Shown here: positions 12,947 through 25,150 of the stretch, one piece after another
Position numbering within the stretch: the first letter of the stretch is position 1
Layout: each line of letters starts with the position of its first letter
Assembly (NCBI GenBank): GCA_013396525.1
Contig: VWYX01000786.1
Span: forward strand, 248,001-312,000
From: Chaetorhynchus papuensis
Lineage: Eukaryota > Chordata > Aves > Passeriformes > Rhipiduridae
Direction: 5' to 3'
DNA length: 64,000 nt
The notes under the pieces: model-generated
Told to the model about the DNA's origin: nothing
The model's database searches: none
The model's input: the letters and a program-made list of their open reading frames with translations, nothing else
Made by a program: the position numbers and the translations under genes

Positions 12947-15900
12947 CATCAACTATGTGCCTGGCTTTCCCTCTCCTCAGTCACTCAACGTCCATCCACA
13001 GCCATCCCCTGAGTTATCCTTGCCTTCTGATGACATTACTGATATATTTACCTTTTTCTGAATCTATTATCAAAGTGTTCTAACAGCTTCTGTCAGTACA
13101 GGCCTTGGTATGAAAGGGTCTCTATCTGGACTGAGTGACTAAATGATAACATAGTACAAAATCTAGTAATAGTCAATGTTGGATTTACTCATCATAGCAA
13201 AGCATAATCTTTGAGATTCATAAATTGAGGGCCTGGTTTTTCATAACAGTAAAATGATTTCCATGCTCAGAATGCACCTATTATAGTAGTTTACTGTGGA
13301 TATAATTTTTACAAATATTTGATAAATAAATCATATTTCCATGATTTTCAATTTCTTTGCAATTATCCAATATTCCTGACTTCTCTAGTATTATAGTCAT
13401 AAGTTCAAAGTTTAAAGATGAAGCAACAGAAGATAGTTATTTTTCTACATTTCCTTGCAGAGGTCTTGCTAAAAATAAAAATTTTCTTAAGTCTCCACAA
13501 GAAAACATCATGCCTTGCAGAGACGCACAGGGAAGCTGAAAATGAGATATGCTTGATACCAGAAAAAAATTTACATTTGTCTGGTTACTTTTACATTGGA
13601 CAGGCTAATCTTACACTGAGATCACAATATACAAATGAGAAATAAATATATAAATGAAATAATAAATTAAACGCCAGAATTTTATTAAAGTGTAAGTACA
13701 AATTGATGCACACTAGCTAAAATGTTAATTAAGGCTAACATAACTGAACTTCTTGTATTAGTCAAGTATTTACTTCTAAACTATCCTGTATTATTCATTA
13801 AGTCCTTTCTATTTTCCCCTTTTTCCTGCTGAATTTCAGGTTTCCATTCTCTGAATAAAAACAGATTGCCAAAAAAGAATATTAAATCAAGTGGTACTAT
13901 TTTAAATGTAGTGCTGCAATGGCCAACTAAATTCTTCTAAGAGAACATACTAATAAATTCATTTTTGCAAACTAGTAGCTGAACTCAGAAAATCACAAGT
14001 TTATGCCAAGGCAGCCTATGTCGTTGTCTATAAAATTGATCTAAATTCATATTTTTAAAACAACATTAAAATCATTCTTGAGTGAATAATTCAGAAAATT
14101 ATAACCGAATAACAGTTTCAAGATTTTCATAAACCGCTTCTCAGTGTCTAATTTGGTTTTGTTAATTTTCTTCATAATTTGTCCTTATTGTCTCATGGGT
14201 AGCACAGCCATGTCAAAAATTTAGACATAATTAAAATATAAAATCTTTTTCATGTCTTACCAAATCCTGTTTTCACCTTCATATTCATTTTAAAAGTAAA
14301 TCATACAGTTACCATTGATAGGAAGGTAGACTGCTTCTGTCATTTTTTTCTATTCTCTGCCTTTTAATGTACATAAAAGGAGAAATTTTGAAGAATTAAA
14401 ATGAATGCTTTCAAGTGCAAGCTTTTTTAATGGAAAATTAAACATTTCAGAAATCAACATTTCCATAATATCCAGTAATAAACAGAATATTGGTTTGGAT
14501 TGTTCTTTATTGTTCTCTCCTGGTTTGGAAAACAATTTTTAATGACGTTATCCAATCAGCCCTAAAGGGCAAGCAAAAATATTATAAGCACAGAGTGCAC
14601 TGAAATACTAAGTCTATGAAAACAACAACAACAAAAAGAAATCTTTTAAATGTCATGTTTTCCTGACACACCCTGTTTTCACTCTCTTATGTAGTGAAGA
14701 TAATTTCCGAGCAGACTAAGACTGCCTAATGAGGATCTCAGCACTGTGACCAACTCCAGCACACGTGATTCTGCCACATGGCTGAATCAGGATTTCTTTT
14801 GCTTTGAATGCATTTATGTGCACACGGGCAAACTGGGAACCCAGGCGGCCATCCTAATCTGGTTTTTAAACCAGTGATTACAAGATCCCTCTGATCTGCC
14901 CAGGACTGCTAGGAAATATTCAGCCTGGTTTGACAGGAACAGTTTTTTAAAAACTGGATAAAGGAAGTTCACTTACCCTCTTCACTGCTGTGCCTCACTA
15001 ACTCAGCCTCTCCTCCCTCCTCCACTAATTTCCACCTCAGATACAAAGGCAGCAGTCCCGTCTTCATCCCTGGCCCCAGGGAGGTGCTTAGCCTGTGCAT
15101 CCTTCTCACCACCACAGAGAGAAGTTAGAAACCTGCCTTTCACTTAAACATGCCAGACAGGACACAGTGCCTTCGCTAGCACCCGGACAAACTGCAGTTT
15201 TCATCCTGGGCTCTCTTCCACGGATGGAAAGCGTGCTCCCCTGAGACCAGACAGCTGCCATGTACTCTGGGAACTGCACAAACTGATGCTTTGGGGAAGC
15301 AGAACTGGGTACTTTTACCAGGTGGTTTAAACCTATGACTTTCCAGAAAAGGATAATGCAAGAGAGGAGTAAAAACTAATCTCTCACACCAAACTGAAGG
15401 CTGCAAGGTCTGTGAAATAGGAGTGGCTCTAACCTTTTGCTACAGCTCCTTTTCCCACCAGCTTGAAAATATAAAGCACTGCTACTCTCTGCAGTGGGCC
15501 AGTGCTCTCACCATATCCATTTACAGTGTTTCTTCTTCACTCATGGCCTTGTCCCAAGGAAGTGAAGAACGCAGAATAGCAGAGTTATTTTACAGCTTTT
15601 ACGTCTGACTAAACAGATTTTTGAGAGGAAAGTACAAAAAAACATCTCCTCACCAGGGAAGAAATTTCATTCAGCCTCAGATCTAAACAGAAGTACTTTT
15701 TTACACTGACCTTTTTCTCACTGGAGTTTATAAGTCAGCTCTTCTAAGGTACTGCCATTAAAAAAAAATAAATATTGACAGTTTAAATCAACACAACTAT
15801 GTAATACTTTGAGGGATTTACCCATCAGTGTGGCCATTAAAGCCACACAGGAAGAAATAGAAGGGAGCACATGGGCAGAAAATACATCACTGACAGGACG

Positions 15901-17770
15901 GCCATGGCTATGAACTATGTGTATGTTTGCAAAGCTGCAGCAAAGTTTGTCATTAGCACAGGGGGCAATCAAGAAACAGCCTATGATTCCAGGGTCCTCT
16001 TGTGGCACGGTGTTTTCATATTCTGGCCTTTCCTTAGAGCATGAAATAAAGGACAACTGCGTCTTCTCTTCCCTGCCCACCTTCCTCCTACACCACAGGA
16101 ATAAACTGTCATTCATTAAATTAATATGCTACATTAATTTACAATTAAGCTATCACTAGGAATAATTATATATAAGGTATATGCAACCATAATTGCAGTG
16201 CACAACTCGGTATAAACCTCTCAAAGTTCCCTACACATGTTTATTCCCTACACACAGTATAAAGATAATAATAATTTGGAGCCACTTGAAGGCTGCCACA
16301 AATAAAGGGAGAAACACACTTTTTTTTTTTTACAAACTTCTAAGCAGCTAAAATCTACTACTTTCTATGCTGCCCACAGGTATGTAGTTTTTTTCTTGCT
16401 TACCTAGTTGCTTCTTCCTCATACGTTATTCTGATTTGGTACCTTTCTACAGACACAAATTGAAAAGGTGCCAACAGCAGCTATACCCAGGCAAAAGAAA
16501 AAGTATGCCTGGTCAGTACATACTGTATTGATGCCAGAGCATAAAGAGAGTAAGATAAAACTCACAAATAGGAAAAAAATCTTTTACCATAGTTGGAGGA
16601 TGTATCTCTTGTACTTGGTAAAACTCCTGAATATTTCAAGCATTCAGGAGAGGAAAAGAATTTTAAAAGGAAAGAAGAAGAAGCCATTACACTGATAGTT
16701 ATTATTTGCTAGAAATTACATGTTAGTATATTTTTTCTAGAAGAAGAGAGTCTCTGGCAAAAAGTTAAAATGTCTACAAGTCACCTAATATTTTATTATT
16801 ATTTACTCTATCATTAAAACTCAAAAGTTACTGATATGGCTTGTTCTTATTCCATAAATTACAGCAGTATAAACATTTTCTGGAAATCAGGTGGCTGTAA
16901 ACAATATTCTGTACAGTATATAAATACCTACGTGCTCCGTGGTGGTGTAGAAATAGTCCTGGAATAGTTTCTGCCAGTTGACTACAGTTGGCAACAGCAT
17001 TTAGTATTTAGAACCAATCTTAGTGTAAAATGAAATAACGAATCAGCTACATATATTTTGAGGGACTAGAGACCAAAGGACTGGACTGGGTCACTTTGTT
17101 CGTAAAGGAGAATTCAAAGTTACAGAGACATCCGGTCCAGTTAATCGCAGTTAATACAACATTCATATGTAAATGAACAAAGATACTGGAACAACAGCGA
17201 CGGCACAAGGAGCTCTTCTCATATGCAGACAGCACAGAGAAGGTGACACCAGAGCTCCCTGAGGAGCAGGAAAACTGCTGAGGGTTTCACCCTCATTCTT
17301 TCTCTGGCTTTAAGCACCGTGAGCCCCTATTTTCCTGTTCCTATTGCTCTACGGGAAAACCCTTGATCCAAAATTGCATGAAACCACAGAAAATGTGCAG
17401 AACAAAAGAGAGGTATTTTGAAACTAACACATTAATATTTCTGAAATACACTAAGAGCCTTAAATTAAAGACATTACACAGCAAGGACAAATTCTTTGTT
17501 ATTATCCAGCTGTCATTGATCTGGAAATCTCAAAGCCCATGGGTTTCTTGAACTAATTCCAGGCTTTTGTGCACCCTACCAAGGCAAAGACATCCAAAGA
17601 ACGATTTGTCTTGTGACACTCTGATCCTTTTGCTTCCATTTACAGACAAGACCAGAAAGACCAAAGTCATACAACCCAACCCATACCCTAAAGACTGAAG
17701 CAGAGTGCAGGAAAATGTTAGCTTCAGTATAAGGTTTGATTGATGACCATGTAGATTCATATGTTAACAG

Positions 17771-17942
17771 AATTCATAGAAGTTTGAGCACTAGAACACC
17801 TATTATGTCATCTAATTTATGCAGTTGACAGAGAAGGATTTGTTCCCTAAAGCGTATTTCATATGGCTTTATTCAATCCAATTTTATATGTAGGAGCCAT
17901 GAAGCTCCCATTGCTTTCTTTGAGAAAGCTGATTTGTTTATT
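17771..17942 (-). mobile_element. Ancient CR1/L3-like LINE 3' fragment
   Basis: The plus strand preserves the order aattcatagaagttt, tatgtcatctaattta, ggatttgttccctaaa and ttcaatccaattttatatg. These match the reverse complement of old amniote CR1/L3 3' regions (catagaa..., gtcatctagtcca, ggattgttccctaca, gtctagttttaaatg). Divergence is high, so it predates the CR1 copies at 9.5 and 31.4 kb. The ends are approximate. Confidence 0.65.
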
Positions 17943-20891
17943 GTTTGAATTAATTTCACCATATCCAGTCACAGCAAATATGCTCAAGATGCTATTCTTA
18001 ATAAAAATATGGAATGTCCTCAATAATTTATGTTAGCATTAAAATAGCTGGTAAATATCCAAGCTACACGTTCTGTTGAAATACATCTTTGCATATAGCA
18101 GACTCTTCCTTTGATATTAATAAATGCAGGGATCTCTAGGTATTTGGCACTCTCTTCTGGTGTAATTAAAAAATGTTATCCTAATTGCTGTTCTTTAGTA
18201 CTTCAGTAACCAGTTCAATGTGATTCATAAGCTTGGCTTTTTTTTTACACAGTTATATTTCTGATTTAATTTATTTATTTCAAAGCACTGCTGGATAGCA
18301 AGTACCAAACATTAGTTAGTTCCCACTATTTTTATATTTTTATTTCTTCATGAATTCAGAACTTGCAAAAAAATTTTAAATAAGTCAAAAATATATTTTT
18401 GTCATTGAGTTTCCCATCTTGAGACATAATACCTATGCCACTCATGTAGAGTATTGGTAATACTGAAAGGATTATTTAGAATAAATACTTACATTTTTAC
18501 ATTACTGGAAGAGCAACTTAAGTAGAAGTAGAGATCCACTGTAAATGCAAGTTTGCTAAGTAGGAAGATACTTAGAGGTACTTACTGAGTTCTAACAGAA
18601 CTCCCAAGGAAGACATATATTTTAAGAATAACTATAATTAGTGTTACGCTGTCATCAAAATATTGGTAAATATAAATATATATCAAACTTGGGAATTTTT
18701 TCTTCTTTTCTTTTCAAGGAAAAAATGTAATAGACTGCTGTTTCAGTTACCTTAATGTAAGATTTGTATCCAGTAAAACCATTTGTCCACCTACATGGAC
18801 AAAAGAATCACAGGATTCAAAGGGCTGAGGCTAAATCCTCACAATTCTTGCATGAGAACGCTTTTTCACTAGAGAAATATTTTCCAAAGTCGCAAGGAAA
18901 ATGAACACACATTAAAAAAGCAGCTCTTTAACCTAGGATAGCATCTGTATTTACTGTACACGATACAATCTTTATGACATATGGAGATTGTCTTTCTGTT
19001 TGAGCCGCCTAAAATATTATGCTGGTCTCGACCTTGGAAACGTTTCCTAAGCGTTTACTGTAGTATTACAGAGATCTTTTGCCAGAAGAGTCACTGCAGA
19101 GCCATGGACTCGTTGGGGGCTTTCCATATTAGGGGTTTTCTTGCTCTGGATTAAGCATGCCAACAGTATTTAGTTGCCGTTCTGTATTTAGAACTGATTG
19201 GAAGGAATGGATTTTGGTAAGAAATGTTGAAACTTCTTGTATTTCATTGAGTTAAGTTCACTCCCACAAGACAATTTAGGGAAACATCCGTTGAGAAAGC
19301 TGCTGCAAACTATCCAGTACTACACCAGCTACAGCAGATTTCTATAGCTCATTACCAAATGACAGGAAATATGCATTTATTCACCCGCAATTCTAATGGC
19401 CCCAAAAGACTGTGAAGAATGTGCGTTTCAAAATTTTTTTTTAATTACAGCTTATAGGATAATTATCACAGATCCTTGGAAATAGTTACTGATGTTTAAA
19501 CAAATATATTCAATTAAAATATTAACTTAAATAAATATATATCACTTGAGGAAAATATCAAATGTCTCTTAATTGTCAGTCAAAAGCTTTCTGTGAGAGA
19601 ACTTTTTAGCTCCTCTTTATTGAAGTGCAAAATGTTTAATTTAATTTACGATATAAATTGCATAGCAAATACACACAGGAGATTCAAATTTAAGGTTAAC
19701 AGTTATGTCATTTCCCTTCCATAGTAACCTTTTAGTGTCCAGATTCCCCTTCTGCTCTGTAGCTGTAATATTACTGAAGGATTTCTCCACATCCAAGATT
19801 AGTAGGACATAGTCCTGGCACGACTACCTGTCTGAACTTACTCTGGGGCTGCAACACCAACTGTTACTGGATTCCCATCATATATGACATCAGTAGTGGT
19901 GATCCAATAAACAACAATCCAGTATTTGCTCTGGGACCATCTATAATCTTATATTTATTTGTCATATCAACACTGTGGTTATGATATCCTACCGATGTCA
20001 CCCAGTAAGAGTTGGGGTTTTGTTAAAGTTGTCACCAGCCATAAACAGAAATGTGAACTATTGCAGGTTTATTTAATCTTGCAGCCACTGCATCCTTATT
20101 CATAGCAGTTTGAGAAATATTATTTCCCACTCAAGGTCATTTGGCCTGAAGCTAGGACTTGACAAAGGGAAAAAAAGGAGTCTCCTGTGGTAGAAGGCAT
20201 GAGTAAACTAGATCTAATCCTGATCTGTAAAGGAATTTTACAATTGACTTTAATAGAGAAAATAATCAGAAAGATGTTTCAGAGATCAAATTAATATATA
20301 GAAGATGCTTTGAAGAACAACCTCACCAAAATTCCAACTTGTTACTCTTTAAACTTGAACCCTTACTATCAAAAGTGGCTTACAGATCATTTAGACTTTA
20401 AGCACTTGTCTGCACATCCCAGCAAGCAGGCTACTTTACTCTGAAAGGTGCAACATTTCAAGTATTAAAACTCTGCCATCCAGACATAAGCTGCTAAAAC
20501 AGCCAAGAACCATGTTCCACTTTTAAAGTTTTATAATTCCAGAATACACTGAGGGGCTTCAGAGCTGTAGAAAAACAGAACACACAGAAAAAAAACTTTC
20601 AAAAACTACTCTGCCTCTCTTTCATAATAAAGACAATCCCACACAAAACTTTAGAGAATGCAGAGGACAGAGAGGAGAAGAAAAATAACTTTTATGAAGT
20701 CTCACTATAAGCAGAAAAAAATTATATTCTGAGAACCAAAATCACCTAATATGTTACTGGGTTATGCAATATTAAACCCTCTATCTTCAACAATTTTTTG
20801 TGCGCTTGCACACGAACTTTAAGTTAACAAATGAGACTAGAGAGTAAAGTTCATAACATTTTCAGTTCAAAGTAATAATAGCATCACTTAC
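17943..20891 (-). other. PDE1A: PDE1A intron immediately downstream of exon 1B
   Basis: AT-rich sequence with no recognised repeat and no second coding exon found by eye. Confidence 0.6.
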
Positions 20892-20944
20892 CTAAAGATT
20901 GGTCTCTGGAGATGCTTTTTCTTGATTGTAACACAATCATCCAT
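20892..20944 (-). CDS. PDE1A: PDE1A alternative first coding exon 1B (partial CDS)
   Basis: Minus-strand ATG at 20944 encodes MDDCVTIKKKHLQRPIF plus AG of a split Arg codon, then the strong donor AG|GTAAGTG. The short human PDE1A isoform starts MDDHVTIRKKHLQRPIFR, so only His4 to Cys and Arg8 to Lys differ. An in-frame TAA directly precedes the ATG, so translation cannot begin further upstream in this exon and the start is fixed. The exon ends in phase 2, as exon 1A does, allowing either to join a common exon starting LRCLVKQL. It lies 38 kb downstream of exon 1A in gene orientation, so it needs its own promoter inside the 1A intron. The two first exons give isoforms with different N-termini next to the calmodulin-binding segment. 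The antisense open frame over this locus is not a gene. Confidence 0.94.
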
Positions 20945-21320
20945 TTAAAGTGGGGAAAAAGACTTCTTCCAGCAAATAACTCCAAAAAAACCCAGGGAGT
21001 AATCGGGAAACTTGTTCTTAGCTACTGTGCTGCAGAGAGCACACAGAATGGTATTTTGGTGCTGGGGGAAGCCTCCCTCCCTCTTTCTGACAGTGGAGCA
21101 GAAAAGGGCCATAGAGGCCACATAAGCCAGGCACAGCCGTGCGCTACCAAACCGGGCAGGCTGAGCAAAACTGGAGTCAAGTTGATCGAAGCGCAGAATT
21201 GCACTGGATTCCTTTCAGTTGTGCAAGAAAAGCGGGGAGCTCTGCCAAGTGCTACCCAGGTAAAAATTTGTCAGATTATCCCAGCCATGAGAGCACTTCT
21301 TACACATACTGGTCAAAGTC
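20945..21320 (-). promoter_or_regulatory. PDE1A: Probable leader and proximal promoter of PDE1A exon 1B
   Basis: This region lies immediately upstream of the exon 1B start codon in gene orientation. It is less AT-rich than the flanking intron and has GGGAGGGAGG-type purine tracts on the minus strand, but I see no clear TATA box or CpG island. The role is inferred from the position of the first exon alone; the transcription start is unknown. Confidence 0.35.
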
Positions 21321-21332
21321 CTAAATGCAGAG

Positions 21333-21335
<3 letters not shown>

Positions 21336-21367
<32 letters not shown>
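21336..21367. repeat. (CT)16 / (GA)16 microsatellite
   Basis: This is an uninterrupted 32-bp dinucleotide run, CT on the plus strand and GA in PDE1A orientation. It sits about 390-425 bp upstream of the exon 1B ATG. It produces the SLSLSL run in a plus-strand open frame that I do not regard as a gene. Confidence 0.97.
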
Positions 21368-21368
<1 letters not shown>

Positions 21369-21839
21369 AAACACACTGTTCCGAGGCTCAACTTTTTTTT
21401 TTCTTCAAAATAAAAGTTGTGCAGCTGTTTCAGCATTCCCATGCGAGTACCTTCAGAAAATTTGTTCTGGTAAAAAAACTGTATACAAATTAATGAAGAC
21501 GGATGGATCTGGTCTCTAAGGCTGGCTCTACTTCAAGAGATTGTAATTATTTTACAATCTGGCTTTTATTCACTCTGGATGATGTGTGGATATAACTATG
21601 CAAATTAAAGCACTGCTCATAATTTTTAGCATACATAACCTAATAACCTAGAATTGGCTGAAGCAGAATATGGTGTTTGCAGCTGGTAGGACCACAACTA
21701 CAGGAAACAAACCAAAGCTACATCAGTAAGAAAAACAGAAATGACCGAGTTCAGAGAGTGCCAGTAGAAAACTGTTATTGTTTGCACGATAAGATTTCAA
21801 CATAGATCCAAACTGAAAATCTTGCTCTGACATCACACT

Positions 21840-22240
21840 GACATAAATCAGGAGGAATTCAACCGCAGCGAACACAGGCTGTAAACAAAGCTGTAAAGCA
21901 GAAGCGGCTGACCGTGGCTCTCAGTGAACTGAAGTCATGAGGGTTTCAGGTGAGGCACAATTTCCCGCACACGTCAGAGGGCCCATAACGAACCTGTGCT
22001 GGCGCAGGTCTTGATGGGAAACATGGAACCCAGCCAGAGGAGCAGCAAACCAGCAGCAAGGCAGCACCATGCGTGCAGCTGCACACCCTGGAACCGTGTG
22101 CCCCCTTCCTGCCGAGGGAGGGAAGGTCCTGCCACAGGTTCTTCCCTACATCCCAGCACTGGAGCTCCCTTGCGGCTTGATTCGTGCCAAGCACTCTGTG
22201 TGTGCGGGGTGGAGCTCCTGACACGGGACAAGTAGGATCA
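21840..22240. promoter_or_regulatory. CpG- and GC-richer block upstream of PDE1A exon 1B
   Basis: By eye this ~400 bp has many CpGs (for example around 21861-21912, 21967-22012 and 22135-22225) in an otherwise AT-rich, CpG-poor intron. It lies about 0.9-1.3 kb upstream of exon 1B. It could be a distal promoter or enhancer, an unannotated exon, or a GC-rich repeat I do not recognise. Overlapping open frames on both strands follow from the base composition. Confidence 0.3.
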
Positions 22241-24734
22241 GGATGGTTGAGATTCTCCTGCAATTGCATTAGTGGTTGGAGAGAGAGGAGAAGAGGGGCA
22301 GATTTACACAGTTAAGTGCATAACACTGGCATTATCAAAGTTTGAGGCAAGATAAGGGAGATATGTCTTAGGCTGAATATGACCATGAAATTTCCCATTA
22401 CATTATGCACAAATTATTATTCAATTAACAGTATTTTCATGAAATAACCCTATAAAACAGAGAGATAAAATATATTAATATGTATTTTCACAAAGGAAAA
22501 CTTAGGAGTTAGGTGGATTTTATTGAAACAAATAAAGTCTCTTCCTAGAAGTAAAATATATTGCTTTAACAACAGAGTGATGGTGTCAAGTTTGGTTAGC
22601 CTGAAAGGACCCAGTAAGTGATCCCCACACTGTATTAAACTATTTTCTTGACACAGCTCTTATACTCTTATACTCTTGATAGGAGTATCCAAAAAAAAAT
22701 TATCAGACCGTGATCACCAGTTATTTTGTGTAGTTCAGTTTCACTTCCCCCACTATTTCTATTCCTCTGAGAAGTAGAGAGAAATACATCTTCACCTGGA
22801 AAACAATTACCTGTATTAGACTGCAAGATCTTGAAGGATCTGAACATCTTTCTTCCACAATATGGAGTGCTCAGAGTGTTGTCATATTTTTAAAGATCTT
22901 CTTCATCTAGCCATCATCTTATTCATTCTTGTCTGCCAAGATTTACTATTTCCTTCATATAGTTTTCTTGCTCTGGGTTTCAGCATTTCAAAATAGTTTG
23001 CTGCTTTTTGAAGTGTGCTCACTCACGGATAATATACAAAGCTAAAACTCGCAAAGAATCCTCCCTTTTCTTTCTGTTTCACATTATGTGCATATATTGC
23101 TATACTTTTGTTATTTAGAGGGATTTTCTGTAGCTCAGGGTAAAATTCCAGAAAGTTACAAGAAAGGAAAAAAATTTCTACAAATTCTCAATGAAAGCTA
23201 TACCAGATACATTTCAACTGAACCCCCAAACCTTTTCTCTAGCAGCTTTATTGGTCCTGAAAGTAGCAAACACTTTAAAAGTAAATTTTTCTGGGCCTAC
23301 TCCAATGTACATTGTTATTCGTGGTATTTCCATTCAAGCATGGCTTGAAAAAAAAGTACTATTTGGGGGAGCTGAAATTCCCACAGTGCAATTACTTTGA
23401 CTACAAAGAATTTTTGAGGAAAGAAAATATTAATAATATTAATCAGAAACGGTAACGCAACTCCCATTGATTTTCATCTTCCAAAATGCCTTTTTTGACC
23501 ATTTTTTTCATTCGACACAGCAACTACCAACTGACTTCTTTATAATATTGGGAAATCATGTTTATATGTTATATAAGTGTTTGCATAAACCCCTTGACAG
23601 AGGGCATCACAGAAAGATATGATAGATCAACTAGACTCAGGCCTGAAGCCTGAGTCCCACTGGAAAAATAACCTGTATAAAGTTCACCGTCATGGAACGC
23701 TTTGCAGATGGCAGAACTGGAGCATGTTGGAGTAACATCACTCCAATACGTGGGCTATATGTACTCCAAATTGTACACTATACTGGACCTGATACACGGA
23801 ATGCACTGAAGAGGTGCACTTTAATTACAATGAGGAAGTGTAATTACAATGAGCTTTTCCTTGAAAGCATTACTGTCATTTTAAAAAGTCCATTGTAGAC
23901 AAGCTTCATTGTATTTCTTACTTTAAGCTAGTCTTTTCAGGATTAATTAGAATGGTAAAAATCTATTTAAATGATGCTCTAGAGATACCTTATTTAATTT
24001 TCCAACACGGGATGAAACTCAAGTAGAAAACATCTAAATTATTTTTTCTCCTTTTATTTTCCAATTATTGCTATTACTGTTTGCCCATCACAACCAATGA
24101 CCACTGCTCTACGTGATGCAAGTTATTTTATTTCATCTTCCACGCATATGTTAATGTGAACAAAGACTTTTTGAACCAAAACCCTGTAATACTTTACCAC
24201 TCACAGAACCTGAGTTTTCCAAACTTCAGTATCTGTAACGATAGTTAAGTAATTTGATATTTAATACTATTTGTCTCAGGGCAAAAGACTACATATGAGG
24301 TAGAACCCAAAACATTCTGTTATGCTTGTTTTAATGCCACGTATTTCTTATTGATCTGCAGCTCTTTGCCAGAAGTCTACAAATGTAATTATTTCTCCTA
24401 CTTTGATTTCAAAGCTGTGGGCAATTATGATGGTAAATTTAAGAACAGTAATCTGTGTGTGTCAGACACTTGATGCTTTCTACTTTCTAGCTAAAATATC
24501 TTCTGGCTGTGAAGATATGTGTAAGCATTGCTGGCTGGGGTTTTCTACTTCTGTAGAAAGACACAGAGGTGGGAAGATCAACAGAAAGGGGAGACAAAGA
24601 AATTACAAAAGTCGTCAACCACATACGTGAAAAAAAAATTACCTTTATAAAAAAGCTGGAATATCAGCGAGAAAAATAACTGGCAAACTGTACTGTAAGA
24701 GTAGTAATTCTGTCAAAGTAGAAAGATAATTTAT
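22241..24734 (-). other. PDE1A: Intron after PDE1A exon 1A / upstream of exon 1B
   Basis: No named repeats or exons recognised, apart from the small TAATTA tandem at 23.8 kb. Short open frames look random. Confidence 0.6.
23821..23852. repeat. Tandem pair containing TAATTACAATGAG
   Basis: The 13-mer taattacaatgag occurs twice, 19 bp apart, separated by gaagtg. It brings two TAATTA homeodomain-type cores into close spacing. It may be a chance duplication. Confidence 0.85.
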
Positions 24735-25150
24735 CTAAGCAGCTTGCTGTCTCAAGGCCAGCACTATTCAATATTTTCTTCAATGGTTTGGATAGAGAAA
24801 GGAGATATTCTTATTCCAAAACAGTATTAAGCCAGTAATCTTTTCTGAATGTCCTTGGCAAACTCCAGAAATGCTCAGGAAAAAAAAAAAAAAAAAAAAA
24901 AAAAGAGGATATAAAAAATACCAAGCTCTACATACACATGGGAATAATCTGCAGGACAAGGGGCCATTGGCTAGGCAGCCTTTCTTCAGAAAATGCATGG
25001 GAAGCAGTAGTGAATCATACACTAAACAATCACAGTCTTAGGCAAAAAAAAAGCATAATTCTGGAAGATAATAAAAGGAGTATTGTCCAGAAAAGCAACC
25101 TCCCACTCTCTGTGTTCCTAAGGCTCACCTGAAGCATTGTTTCTTGCTTT
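24735..25150 (+). mobile_element. Ancient CR1-like LINE fragment, reverse-transcriptase part
   Basis: A plus-strand frame near 24744-24800 reads RPALFNIFFNGLD, a decayed form of the CR1 RT segment GPVLFNIFINDLD. Further on, 25010-25140 follows the order of the CR1 consensus: gtgaatcatacactaaacaa, then a poly-A-rich ...gcataattctgg, then aggagtattgtc, then tgaagcattgtttcttgctt. A 25-base poly(A) run interrupts it at 24880. It is heavily diverged with no usable ORF; boundaries are approximate. Confidence 0.6.
24880..24904. repeat. Poly(A) run of 25
   Basis: This is an uninterrupted A homopolymer inside the old CR1-like fragment. It may be a slippage-expanded A tract or a scar; no retrocopy body is recognisable beside it. 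Confidence 0.97.

Larger units (their letters stand above)
10248..17770 (-). other. PDE1A: PDE1A intron with little recognisable content
   Basis: This holds the CR1 scrap at 11.3 kb and a 15-bp tandem repeat at 12.9 kb. The less AT-rich 14.7-15.4 kb part contains a minus-strand splice-donor candidate discussed in the findings. A 132-codon minus frame at 15718-16116 has no recognisable features. Confidence 0.6.

Noticed and set aside
15718..16116. 132-codon minus frame
   Set aside because: No recognisable motif, no flanking splice signals, and no similarity to any PDE1A part.
1..20891. Second coding exon of PDE1A (LRCLVKQL ... EAVYIDETR)
   Set aside because: I looked for reverse-complement signatures of this exon by eye and found none; it is presumably outside the window.
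20912..21493. 193-codon plus-strand open frame with an SLSLSL run
   Set aside because: It overlaps PDE1A exon 1B on the opposite strand and spans the CT microsatellite. No family resemblance.
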